Assembly (NCBI GenBank): GCA_016946835.1
Contig: JACVTC010000099.1
Span: 16,001 to 80,000, forward strand
Direction of reading: 5' to 3'
From: Neocallimastix lanati (nom. inval.)
Lineage: Eukaryota; Neocallimastigomycota; Neocallimastigomycetes; Neocallimastigales; Neocallimastigaceae
Length of the DNA: 64,000 nt
Under the pieces are notes generated by a model. The model did no database searches. It had not been told where the DNA came from and saw only the letters and a list, made by a program, of their open reading frames with translations. How positions within the stretch are numbered: the first letter of the stretch is position 1; each line of letters opens with the position of its first letter. Positions 9,145-19,362 of this stretch are shown in pieces. The position numbers and the translations under genes are program-made.

Positions 9145-10893
9145 TCATAAATTTCCTTCAAAGCCAGTTGGATAGTTGTTTAAATAATAACTCAACTCCA
9201 AATCGGATAAGGGGATGTCGTAATTACTTAAATCAATAGATTCAACTGTCCTTAATTGATAAATTCCCATATTATATTCCATTTCAGTATTAGATGAATA
9301 TATTGGATCAACTCTTACATTTGATTCCAGTTCAGTATTTGTTAGGCAAAACGGATTAATTCCTATATTATATTGAATTCCATCATTCGATGAGAATATT
9401 GGATTGATTCCTATATTATATTGCATTTCATTATTCGTTAAGAATATTGGATTGATTCCTATATTATATTGCATTTCATCATTCGATGAGAATATTGAAT
9501 TGATTCCTATATTATATTGCATTTCATCATTCGTTGAGAATATTGGATTAATTCCTATATCAGATTGTACTCCAGTATTCGTTGGGTAAATCGGATTAAC
9601 TCCCATGATAGATTGTATTTCATTATTCGATGAGTATATTGTATCAATTTCCATATTAGATATTCCAGTATTCGTTGAATTTATAGGATCAATTCCTATA
9701 TTATATTCTATTCCAGTACTCGATGAGAACATCGAATCATCTATTACATTAGGTTCCTTTTCAGTATTCATTGTAGAAATTGAATTATATCTCATATAAT
9801 CTATTTTTGTAAATACTTCTTCCTTATTTTTTATAACTTCTCCAAAATCTATGTCTTTGCTTTCATCACTACTATTTTTATTTACATAATAATTTTCTTC
9901 CTTACTCTCTTCAACCATTTCTAAATCATTTTTCTCATTATTTAAGGAGCCAATTAACTTTTTTAAATTTTGCAATACTTCTTTAATATCCCAGGTATTT
10001 TCATTAATATTATAATCATTTTCATCAAACATTAACGGCATGTCAGACACTTTTTTAATATGAATTTCATATTTAAATTCACTGTTAAAACTATAATCTT
10101 CATCATATATAATATTCATATAATTAAAAAATCTCTTATATTTTCCTTCATTCAGTAAGCATTTTAAATAAAGTGAACTCTGATTATTTTTTCTATTCAC
10201 TCTTCGAATAAACTGCTTTAAAGTTATTGTGCTAAATAATTCGCTTTTTGCCATTATTCTTCTATTAACCACGAAAACAAGCATGTACATATAATTATAT
10301 TTCATATTATTTCTTTCAGAATTTATATTCAATAAAACTTTAATTTCATCCTCCAAAAGTCCTAGATTTTCAACTTTAACTTCTTTATTTTCGCATTTTT
10401 GGTTCCCACTTATATAACTATCTAGCTTATTAATCATATTGTCGTAGTCCAAATCATATGATGAAAATAAATTCACCATTGTAATTAGCTTCACCTCAAC
10501 TGTTAAATCTCCAAAAATTGATTCAGATTCTCTAAAACTCATTATAAAATCCACTTTCTTTTCACCAATTTCATTCTCAGTTACATCATTTTCATCATAC
10601 AACATTTTCACCGGTACATCTTCTATTCCGTGTTCCCATATATCAGATATATCAGCTCCGTTTTCAAATTTATTTAAAAAATTAGGTCCATATTTTTCAA
10701 CAAGATTTTCTTTCAATAAACACAATGAATTCTCAAACGCATTAACCTTAAATGTTTTTGTCTTTGGAAATACATTCTTCACAGAGCAACAAATAAACGT
10801 TTTACTATAATTTTTAGCTTTGAATAACTTCAACATTTTACTCAAATCTTCACATTCTTTTTCAGAAAAAGTCGCATTAATAATGTCAGCCAT
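9145..10893 (-). CDS. Unknown protein, PD-(D/E)XK-like core, repetitive C-terminus (copy 1)
   Basis: The product is 582 aa, starting at an ATG (10891-10893). I do not recognise a named family. Residues 111-137 read EKKVDFIMSF...TVEVKLI: Asp115 followed by Glu133-Val-Lys135, then a hydrophobic strand YMLVFVVNRR. This is the spacing and context of a PD-(D/E)XK nuclease fold, so a nuclease-like core in the first ~280 residues is a reasonable but unproven inference. A charged linker follows. Residues about 385-550 are degenerate ~20-residue repeats of the type STNDEMQYNIGINPIF. The acidic-hydrophobic tail contains DLSNYDIPLSDLELSYYLNN and is conserved in copy 2. No signal peptide or membrane segment is visible. 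Paralogues lie at 36989-38463 (5'-truncated) and 44978-45545 (decayed). It might instead be a host-gene or effector-like expansion, or cargo of a mobile element. Confidence 0.85.
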   Translation of the reverse strand: MADIINATFSEKECEDLSKMLKLFKAKNYSKTFICCSVKNVFPKTKTFKVNAFENSLCLLKENLVEKYGPNFLNKFENGADISDIWEHGIEDVPVKMLYDENDVTENEIGEKKVDFIMSFRESESIFGDLTVEVKLITMVNLFSSYDLDYDNMINKLDSYISGNQKCENKEVKVENLGLLEDEIKVLLNINSERNNMKYNYMYMLVFVVNRRIMAKSELFSTITLKQFIRRVNRKNNQSSLYLKCLLNEGKYKRFFNYMNIIYDEDYSFNSEFKYEIHIKKVSDMPLMFDENDYNINENTWDIKEVLQNLKKLIGSLNNEKNDLEMVEESKEENYYVNKNSSDESKDIDFGEVIKNKEEVFTKIDYMRYNSISTMNTEKEPNVIDDSMFSSSTGIEYNIGIDPINSTNTGISNMEIDTIYSSNNEIQSIMGVNPIYPTNTGVQSDIGINPIFSTNDEMQYNIGINSIFSSNDEMQYNIGINPIFLTNNEMQYNIGINPIFSSNDGIQYNIGINPFCLTNTELESNVRVDPIYSSNTEMEYNMGIYQLRTVESIDLSNYDIPLSDLELSYYLNNYPTGFEGNL

Positions 10894-11370
10894 TTTATTT
10901 TAATAAATTTTATTATAATTTAACTTGCTTTTTACAATGATAATAAAAATAAAAAACTTCCGATTAATATTTGATTTTTAAAAAAAACTCAATATTACTT
11001 GAATATTTAAAAAGTAAAATTATGATCTATTTATATCTGTTTATATTTTTCTTTCTTTTTTTTTTTTTTTTTTTATTAAATACTTATTCTAATATATAAT
11101 AAAATTTATTATATAATACAATTTTAAATCATAATTATACTTTCTATTATATTGTAAAAATTTTAATTATTCTAATATATTATTAGCTAATGATAAATAA
11201 AGTTAAATGTAATAATAAATAGTACAATAAATTATGACTTTTGCAGGTCATTTTTATTAAAGTTTAATTAATTAATAATTAATATATTAATTAATTAATA
11301 TATTAATACATAAAATAAATATAAAACTTTTTCAATTTTTAATATATATATTTAAATATGTATCATACAT
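10894..11370. other. 5' intergenic region unique to copy 1
   Basis: A/T-rich sequence upstream of the 582-aa gene, with a T-tract at about 11056-11074. It should contain that gene's promoter, but no defined site can be named. The second copy lacks this stretch because of an ~803-bp deletion that also removed its first ~113 codons. Confidence 0.6.
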
Positions 11371-11901
11371 CTAATTATTACTATTTATTATACCACTATT
11401 GTGTATATTATTTTAAACTCCGTTGAATTTTTTGGAGCATTAATTCTATCAAAACATAATATTTAGAGTTTTATTACAATATATAATTTTATAATTGAAT
11501 TTTTATTGATAAAGTATACTCCATACATTGAATTATTTCCTAAAATGTTAATTATTTAATATTTTAAGCATTAATTCAATACTTTTATTTTGTATTTATC
11601 ATAAATAGTTTTATATATTTGCCATAAATAATGGTAACTTTATCGCGATAAAAGGATATTCCATACATTAACTATTTAACACTTCTATTAAAACTTTATC
11701 AAATTTATTTATCTAAAAAGCTTTGTCTATATATTGTTGTCAAATTTTATTTATCTAAAAAGCTTTGTCTATGTAGTTTAGCAATAGACAAAGCTATTTT
11801 AGGAAATTAAAATTTTCAAAATCTATTAATAAATGTTTAAAAAAAAAAAAAAAAAAAAATTCATTTTCCCCCATTTGCTACAGTATATAAAACGTATAGA
11901 A

Positions 11902-11968
<67 letters not shown>

Positions 11969-12784
11969 TATTTAAATATTTAAATATCAATATTAAACAT
12001 TTAAAGACTTTTTGATTTATTCATTTATTTATTCATTTAAATTTTTACTTTATTTAGTCCTTTAAATATAATATATTATATTTTATTGCTAAATTTAAAT
12101 ATATATATATAATTTTATCTGAATTCTTTTATTTTTTATTTATTCATTTATTTTTTCTTTTTTTTTTATATTATATTATACCTTAAAGTGTTTTAAAGAT
12201 ATCCCTTTTATCCTCATTTGAATAAAAGTAGGAAACATTTATTTAATAATATATAATATATATTTTATATATTAACAATGTCGATTGAAAAATATTTGTT
12301 TTATGTTCCTTTTACTATTACGTTATTTTATTTTATTTTTATTTTATTTTATTTTTATTTTATTTTGTTTTTTTTAAAAAAAATATACATATATTATATA
12401 TTATATTTAATACGGTAGTTTAAAATTTATTAAATTATTTATTAGAGTTAAATCTAATATATCTATTAAAAATAATATATTTAAATATATGATAATATAA
12501 TTTGTTATATTGCAATACTGAATATATTATTTATAGTTTATATTTACATAATGAATAATAATAATAATTTATGTGATATAAAATTTACGTAGTTGTAAAT
12601 ACAAATACAAATACAACACTAGAATAGTGAATTTATAAAAGTTTATTTTTATCTTTTTTTTTTATTTTTTTTATTCTTTTTTATTGTTGTTGTTTTGTTT
12701 TTTTTTTATTCTTTTTTAATTGTTGATGTGTTTTTTTTTTTTTTCTTCGGTGTTGTTGTTACCATTATTAATAAAAATAAATAA
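11371..12784. repeat. Segmental duplication, copy 1 noncoding part
   Basis: This matches 38473-39904 nearly base for base and in the same order. It includes paired AAAGCTTTGTCTAT words with their inverse (11719-11800), a poly-A run, an (AAT)n array, CTACAGTATATAAAACGTAT, and the oligo-T stretches near 12650-12760. No coding is visible in either copy. Confidence 0.9.
11902..11967. repeat. (AAT)22 microsatellite
   Basis: 22 uninterrupted AAT units. The duplicated copy at 39005-39100 has 32, so the array changed length after duplication. Confidence 0.95.
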
Positions 12785-13219
12785 ATCAGTCTATGTATAA
12801 ATAAATCAGTCTATGTAATGAATAAATATAATAAATATATATATATAATAAAAAATTTTCCAAAAAAAAAAAAATTGAAAAATAAAAAAAGAGAATAAGA
12901 TAAATATGCTTTTTTTTTTCTTTATATATTAAATTAAAATTAGACATAGCATAAAAATCCTTAACTAAAATTAAGCTTATAAAAGACATTAGAATTAAAA
13001 TTATTATTTGACATTGTATTTTTATTAAATAAATTTTTGGACATCTCTTTTATTTTTATTATTTATTATAGTTACTATTTATTATTTATTTTTTGTTAGA
13101 AATAAGTTTAATATAATAAATAAACAATAAATGTAAAATAAATTAATATAAATAAAAGTATAAATAAACTTTACTATAAAAAATAAATTTATGTATATTG
13201 TGGCTCATATCATTAAATG
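12785..13219. repeat. Dispersed block shared with 29430-29830 and 39905-40362
   Basis: Sequence containing AATTAGACATAGCATAAAAA and ending TGTGGCTCATATCATTAAAT occurs three times in the window in the same orientation. At 13219 and at about 29822 it is followed by the GGGAGAGCG element end. At about 40362 it is followed by unrelated sequence. Confidence 0.85.
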
Positions 13220-13349
13220 GGGAGAGCGCGTTTCGGAACCGCACGTGGATAGATATAAGCCATATCTTTTTGAGATGGCGTATTATATATAAATTATTTT
13301 ATATAAATAAATAATTAAATAATAATTAAATAAATATTTTATTATATAA
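13220..13349 (+). repeat. Left terminal inverted repeat of MULE
   Basis: About 130 bp running GGGAGAGCGCGTTTCGGAAC, then ATATAAGCC, GAGATGGCGTATTATATATA, then A/T-rich sequence. It is almost identical to the reverse complement of 18109-18237, with a handful of substitutions and a one-base indel. Confidence 0.85.
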
Positions 13350-13578
13350 ATCATCATTTTTTTTGAAATATATCGAGGGTGGTGCGTTTCGGAATGTGGC
13401 TTTAAATATTTTTACATAAATTTTCATTTCGGAAAGTGGCTTATATTTTTTTTTATAAATTTTTATTTATGAATATAATATTTAAACATTAAAATAAAAT
13501 GGCACATATAATTTCTTTGAAAAAATAATTATTAAAAATATTTAAAATGTGATATATTTCAAAAAAAATGATGATTTA
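13347..13578. repeat. Foldback with perfect ~27-bp arms
   Basis: The arm at 13348-13374 (AAATCATCATTTTTTTTGAA...) is perfectly inverted at 13551-13577. The interior has two further words of the same superfamily, GTGCGTTTCGGAATGTGGCT and CATTTCGGAAAGTGGCTTA. It may be a nested MITE or a subterminal repeat of the MULE. Confidence 0.8.
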
Positions 13579-13979
13579 CATTCGCCATATTCTGAAAATT
13601 TTTATTTATTTATTAATTTATTCATTTAATTATTTAATAATAATATTTAATAATATTTTTTTTTATACTATTTTCTAATTATAAAGTTTGTTTATTATAT
13701 GGAAATATAATAATTTACATTAATTTAAAATACTGTAAAAATTATAATAAAATTCATGTTAATATATATGAATATGCTATATCATTTACTTTATTATATA
13801 ATTTATTTGTTGCTAAATTCAGTTTTTATATTAATTTCATATCAATATCTTATTTATTTTATTATATCATATTATATATTATTATTTCACTGCATATTTA
13901 TTTATTTTATATTATTTTATTTTGTTTCGATTGATACTTGCAATTTAATATAATTCATATTTATTTTTTTTTTTATTTT

Positions 13980-15200
13980 ATTTTATTAGTACTTGTATTT
14001 TTATTATAATTCAAATATTTATTTTATTTTATTTTATTTTATTTTTATTAATACTTGTATTTTTATTATAATTCAAATAATTTTTTTATTTTATTTTATT
14101 TTATTTTATTTTATTTTATTTTATTTTATTTTATTTTATTTTATTTTATTTTATTTTATTTTATTTTATTTTATTTTATTTTATTTTATTTTATTTTATT
14201 TTATTTTATTTTATTTTATTTTATTTTATTTTATTTTATTTTATTTTATTCAATCTGTACTTATATTTATATTCTACTATTTATTTTATTTTATTTTATT
14301 TTATTTTATTTTATTTTATTTTATTTTATTTTATTTTATTTTATTTTATTTTATTTTATTTTATTTTATTTTATTCAATCTGTACTTATATTTATATTCT
14401 ACTATTTATTTTATTTTATTTTATTTTATTTTATTTTATTTTATTTTATTTTATTTTATTTTATTTTATTCAATCTGTACTTATATTTATATTCTACTAT
14501 TTATTTTATTTTATTTTATTTTATTTTATTTTATTTTATTTTATTTTTATTAATACTTGTATTTTTATTATAATTCAAATAATTTTTTTATTTTATTTTA
14601 TTCAATCTGTATTTCATATTTATATTTCAACTATTTATTTTATTTTATTCAATATGTACTTCATATTTATATTTCATCTATTTATTTTATTTTATTCAAT
14701 CTGTACTTCATATTTATATTTCAACTATTTATTTTATTTTTATTTTATTTTATTTTATTTTATTCAATCTGTACTTCATATTTATATTTCAACTATTTAT
14801 TTTATTTTATTCATTCTGTACTTCATATTTTTATTTCAACTATTTATTTTATTTTATTCATTCTGTTCTTCATATATATATTTCAACTATTTATATTATT
14901 TTTATTTTATTTTATTTTATTTTATTTTATTTTATTTTATTCAATCTGTACTTCATATTTTTATTTCAACTATTTATTTTATTTTATTTTATTCATTCTG
15001 TACTTCATATTTATATTTCAACTATTTATTTTATTTTATTCATTCTGTACTTCATATTTATATTTCAACTATTTATTTTATTTTATTCAATCTGTACTTC
15101 ATATTTATATTTCAACTATTATTTTATTTTATTCATTCTGTACTTCATATTTATATTTCAACTATTTATTTTATTTTTTTTTATTTTATATACTTGTACT
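13980..15200. repeat. TTTTA satellite with higher-order ~50-bp unit
   Basis: Perfect TTTTA arrays (longest about 14080-14250) are broken by CAATCTGTACTTATATTTAT-type spacers at about 14251, 14375 and 14471. From 14600 to 15180 this becomes an array of about a dozen ~47-50 bp units containing CTGTACTTCATATTTATATT and ending in TTATTTTATTTTATT. The Phe/Tyr/Leu-rich frames through it are repeat artefacts. Confidence 0.9.
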
Positions 15201-16040
15201 TCTATATTATTACATTCTATATTTTTTTCATTTTATTTTTAAATATTCTTTTTAAAATTCTTATTTCCTTTTTAATATTTTTTTATCTAATATTTTAAAT
15301 AAATTTTATATAATACAAAAATCTTTTTTACTCAGGAGCATTATATTTAACTTGATAAGGAAAGATTATTTGAAATTTTAATTATAAATATTAAATTAAA
15401 ACTTTTTTTTAGTAATAGTAATAACAATAACATTTTTAAACATAAATTTCTATTAAACAATAAATAAATTATTTTAGATATTTATATTATACAAATCTAA
15501 TAAACTAACAAAAAGAGCATTACTATTTTTACAAATAGTAAAGTTTTTTTAGAAAGCCTGATAGAAATAATTTAAAATATTAATTATTTTCTTTTATAAG
15601 TATTATAATACTTAAATATCATTATATATATTTAAAATGTATATTTGAATATTTATTAAAAATATGAAATATACATTAAATATATTTTTAAAAAATATAT
15701 TAATTTAATAATTGGTTTATTTTATAAAAATTATTTATTTATTTATTAATTTTCTACAATATAAAATAAAAATAATGCGAAATGCAATACATTCATATTT
15801 TTAATATTTTATAATACTAATATATAATAATAAAGACATCTTTTAATTTTATTTAATAATATTTAATAAAGTAAAAAATATTTAAAATAAATTTATAAAA
15901 AAAATTTTTTTTTAATATTTTTAAGCTAACCCTATCAATAAATATTAAATTAATTTCAATATTGAATTTCTTATTAAATAAAAAAATTTAATTTTCAATT
16001 AATCGTAATTATGATTTTGAAAGGATTTTAATAATTATTT
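15200..16040. other. A/T-rich interior of MULE, 3' of transposase
   Basis: No coding, RNA or repeat was recognised. It lies downstream of the transposase stop and should contain its 3' untranslated region. Confidence 0.5.
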
Positions 16041-17492
16041 CTATTTTGTTTTATAAAAATTAATGATTTCATTATTCAATCTAATTAAACAATTAAACCA
16101 ATTTTCGATGATATCATTTTTACTACATCCAATATTTTTTAATTCGGCTTCCATATTTTTATAATATTCAACTAAAATATTAATGTCATCGACCCTTTCT
16201 GATATTCTGCTCTTTTTTCTCCAAATTCCTTTAATTCTCATATGATAATCATAGTAAGATTTAGATTCTTCAAATTGTATTGTATATATTAATTTATAAA
16301 ATGAAGGCTTTTTTACAAATAAATTTTTTAAATAACTGTTATAAGATTCTGAAGCATTATTTGTTATGTGGTCTATATTATTGTAATAATTCCAATATTT
16401 TATATTATAGATATTTAGAAATGTTTTCTCAAAATAATCTAAAAAATTCAAAAATTGGGAACAGGTAGATTTATATCTCATGCATGTATTTTTAATTTTA
16501 TTAAAAATATCAGGTATGTATTCAATATTAATAAAACATAAATTAGAAATCGCTTTATAATAAGTATTTAAAATATTATGATCTTTCACTTCCTTGTAAC
16601 ATAATTTATTTTTTTTTGTCATTAATAATCTTTTATAATGCCAAAAACAATATTTAATATTTATATTGGGAAAAATATTTTCCACCGCATTAGATATTCC
16701 TTTTTCAAAATCACAATGAAAAATTTTTTCTGAGAAATTAATATTTGCATTATATTTAATTATATTTTTTTTTATTTCATTAAATAATATTTCGTAAGTT
16801 GTTTGTTCTTTGTTTTTTAATATTGACATGGAAGTAGTGTAAAAACAATTTAATTCTGTAACATAAGTTCTGGTAATGAATACTTGATAACTATTAGTTG
16901 GAGCTATTAAAAATGTACCATCAGCAAATATATGTTTATTCTCCATAAATAATTTTGCTTGGAATGGTGATTGAAAAATTATTATATTAGAATTTTTGAA
17001 TATCATAAAGTATTCACCTCTTATTGTTTTATAATATTCAGATACATTAGGAACTTCATCAAATGTTTTTACATTAGGAAATAATTGTTTGTTTTTATAT
17101 CTTGTTATTTGGGATTTAATTGTTTTATATTCAGGGCATATATATCCTATTTCTTGAGAAATTTTATCATATATGCGTTTTGATTTTATATCAGAAGGAA
17201 TCAAACTTTTTTTTATTTCATCTTTAATTTTATGTTTTATTAATGATTTGGATGCATTAATTTCATTACCAGGATGATTATGTGAAGAATCATAATTTAA
17301 AACCTCTTTATTATCATTTAAAATAATAAAAGACTTACATTTATTTAATGTTTTATATTCTGTACATCTATATATTTTTGTATTATCTTTTTTTAATTTT
17401 GAAAAATTATATTTAAATTTTCGATCTATAATTATTTGCTCTTTTCCTCGATTTGTTTCACTTATATCAATTTTTAGATTTCCCTCCATCAA
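16041..17492 (-). CDS. MULE transposase with N-terminal FLYWCH zinc finger
   Basis: 483 aa, intact, ATG at 17490-17492. It catalyses cut-and-paste transposition by binding the terminal inverted repeats and cutting with a DDE RNase H-like core. Residues 25-75 form a FLYWCH-type DNA-binding finger: Cys43, Cys52, then His71-x-His73 in SSHNHPGNE. The MULE core spans about residues 165-395. Its probable catalytic residues are Asp191 (IFADGTF), Asp261 (FHCDFEKG) and Glu392 (NNASESYN), with the C/H pair CFWH at 282-285 typical of the family. The protein is Lys/Asn-rich, like the genome. It is the only gene in the 13220-18237 element. A relic of a related transposase lies at 4612-5005. Repeats upstream of the ATG (17575-18110) may include promoter and transposase-binding sites. 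Confidence 0.9.
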   Translation of the reverse strand: MMEGNLKIDISETNRGKEQIIIDRKFKYNFSKLKKDNTKIYRCTEYKTLNKCKSFIILNDNKEVLNYDSSHNHPGNEINASKSLIKHKIKDEIKKSLIPSDIKSKRIYDKISQEIGYICPEYKTIKSQITRYKNKQLFPNVKTFDEVPNVSEYYKTIRGEYFMIFKNSNIIIFQSPFQAKLFMENKHIFADGTFLIAPTNSYQVFITRTYVTELNCFYTTSMSILKNKEQTTYEILFNEIKKNIIKYNANINFSEKIFHCDFEKGISNAVENIFPNINIKYCFWHYKRLLMTKKNKLCYKEVKDHNILNTYYKAISNLCFINIEYIPDIFNKIKNTCMRYKSTCSQFLNFLDYFEKTFLNIYNIKYWNYYNNIDHITNNASESYNSYLKNLFVKKPSFYKLIYTIQFEESKSYYDYHMRIKGIWRKKSRISERVDDINILVEYYKNMEAELKNIGCSKNDIIENWFNCLIRLNNEIINFYKTK

Positions 17493-17574
17493 AATTTTTA
17501 ATATAAATATTAATAAATATGAAATATTTATTTTTTATTTTTTATTTAATATGTATTTTCAATTTTTTTAAAAA

Positions 17575-18110
17575 TTAGAGTTATAAATATAAATAAATAT
17601 GAAAATATTTTATTTTATTTCAAGAAAATTACTAAAAAAATATTTATCTTTTTTTTTTTTATTTTATTTTTTCATTATAAAATAAAATATTTATTTAATT
17701 ATTATTTATTTATATAATAAAAAATTACAGTTATAAACATAAATAAATATGAAAATATTTTATTTTATTTCAAGAAAATTACTAATAAAATATTTTATTT
17801 CAAGAAAATTACTAAAAAAATATTTATCTTTTCTTTTTTTTATTTTATTTTTTTATTATAAAATAAAATATTTATTTAATTATTATTTATTTATTTATAT
17901 AATAAAAAATTACAGCTATAAATATAAATAAAAATGAAAATATTTTATTTTATTTTTTTTGTATTTTATTTTTTTAATCTTTTTTATTTTTTTTATTTTT
18001 TTTTATTTTTAATTTTTTTTATTTTTTTTATTTTTTTATTTTTTTTATTTTTTTATTTTTTTATTTTTTTATTTTTTATTATCAAATATATATTAAATTA
18101 TGAAATTATT
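17575..18110. repeat. Subterminal direct repeats of MULE
   Basis: Three imperfect units of ~150-180 bp begin near 17590, 17735 and 17920. Each contains AATATGAAAATATTTTATTT (third: AAAATGAAAATATTTTATTT), and the first two contain CAAGAAAATTACTA. They lie between the transposase start and the right TIR, where MULEs often carry transposase-binding sites. That role is inferred. Confidence 0.75.
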
Positions 18111-18237
18111 ATAAAATAAAATATTTATTTAATTATTATTTAATTATTTATTTATATAAAAAAATTTATATATAATACGCCATCTCAAAACATGTGGCTT
18201 ATATTTATTCACGTGCGGTTCCGAAACGCGCTCTCCC
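18109..18237 (-). repeat. Right terminal inverted repeat of MULE
   Basis: Its reverse complement begins GGGAGAGCGCGTTTCGGAAC and follows the left TIR for about 130 bp. The outer end is CTCTCCC at 18231-18237. Confidence 0.85.
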
Positions 18238-18405
18238 GTGGATAGATATAAGCCATATCTTTTTGAGATGGCGTATTATATATAAATTATTTTATATAAA
18301 TAAATAATTAAATAATAATTAAATAAATATTTTATTATATAAATCATCATTTTTTTTGAAATATATCATTTTAAATATTTTGAATTAATATTACTACTAA
18401 AAAAT
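18238..18405. repeat. Direct repeat of MULE left-end sequence
   Basis: 18238-18367 repeats 13245-13374 in direct orientation. It then continues as at 29990-30015. It is therefore either the remainder of an older short element at the insertion site or a recombination product. Confidence 0.75.
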
Positions 18406-18482
18406 GGTGTCCATTTCGCAAAATGTGGCTTAAAAATTTTAAAAAATAAACATAAATAAATAAAATAAATAATAAAAAATAT

Positions 18483-18557
<75 letters not shown>

Positions 18558-18869
18558 TTATTTATTATTTTTATTTATTATTCAATTATTTATTATTTAT
18601 TATCTATTATTTATTATTTTTTTATTTAAAAATATTTTATAAAAATGTTTAGAGACTTATTATTTCATTAATTATTGTTATTTTTTATTTAAAAATATTT
18701 TATAATAAAATATTTAGAAACTTATTATTTTAAAAATTATTGTTATTATTTATTTAATTAATTAATTATTTATTTATTTATTGGTTAAAAAAAATATGTA
18801 ATGCGGCAATTAATTAAATGTATTTTAAACCACAATACAAAATGCACAATTGTGAAATGATACACATTC
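18406..18869. mobile_element. MITE, 464 bp, with 9-bp target duplication
   Basis: The ends are GGTGTCCATTTCGCAAAATG and, inverted, GAATGTGTATCATTTCACAA. Perfect CTAAAAAAT duplications lie at 18397-18405 and 18870-18878. The interior is a (TTTA)n/(TTATTA)n satellite with no coding. The 9-bp duplication fits mobilisation by a MULE-type transposase. Confidence 0.85.
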
Positions 18870-19121
18870 CTAAAAAATAATAATATCTAATCAAAATTCT
18901 AAAATGAAACTCTAAATATGAAAGTTATGAAAGTCCTCATCTCTTAATAATTGGTGATTCCTACATAAATATATAAATAAAAAATCGAATGTATTAATTC
19001 CGCCAGAGCGTATTTCACAATGTGACTTATATCTATTAAAATAAAGCCATTCATTTTTAAGATATTCTATACAATCAGAAATAAATATATAAATAATTAA
19101 ATAAAAAATATTATGGTAAAC
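18870..19121. repeat. Flank duplicated at 30648-30889
   Basis: Sequence including TGAAACTCTAAATATGAAAG and AAAGCCATTCATTTTTAAGA is shared with the region after the MITE at 30016-30647. The two copies diverge after GGTAAAC, where this one has an LTR. Confidence 0.8.
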
Positions 19122-19362
19122 TATTAGAAAATAAGATTTATATCTTATTAAGTTAACTTTATTTATTAATTATGAAGATTACATGTTTCTATATTTTCTA
19201 ATTGTTTGTGCAAAATAGATGCAAATTACATGTATTTATATATCTTAAATTTGGCTTAACACTATTAGCAATAGCTTAATACATGAATATTCTAAGAACT
19301 ATTACATTAGTAATGTATTATTAATTATTAGTAATTAAAATATAAATTCACATATTCTAACA
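19122..19362 (-). mobile_element. LTR (about 241 bp) of a TGTTAGAA-type LTR element
   Basis: On the minus strand it begins TGTTAGAATATGTGAATTTA and ends TTTTCTAATA, giving matching inverted ends. A polypurine tract (TTAAGGGGGAA, complement of 19363-19373) directly precedes it, as at a 3' LTR. The related locus near 30889 has the empty sequence GGTAAACAAGGC. No second LTR is seen nearby. Confidence 0.55.

Larger units (their letters stand above)
13220..18237 (-). mobile_element. MULE-type DNA transposon, apparently complete
   Basis: A 5.0-kb element bounded by long terminal inverted repeats (13220-13349 and 18109-18237). Both begin GGGAGAGCGCGTTTCGGAAC read inward. The transposase gene (16041-17492) is intact and on the minus strand. 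The left interior carries a foldback and a pentanucleotide satellite; the right subterminal part carries ~150-180 bp direct repeats. The expected 8-11 bp target duplication is not seen. The right flank (18238-18367) is a direct repeat of left-end sequence 13245-13374, so the element probably sits in, or has recombined with, a related short element. The block copy at 40362 lacks the TIR sequence at the equivalent left position. Confidence 0.8.

Noticed and set aside
13993-15298. Long Phe/Leu/Tyr-rich open frames
   Set aside because: They are translations of the TTTTA satellite, open in several frames at once, with no codon or domain signal.
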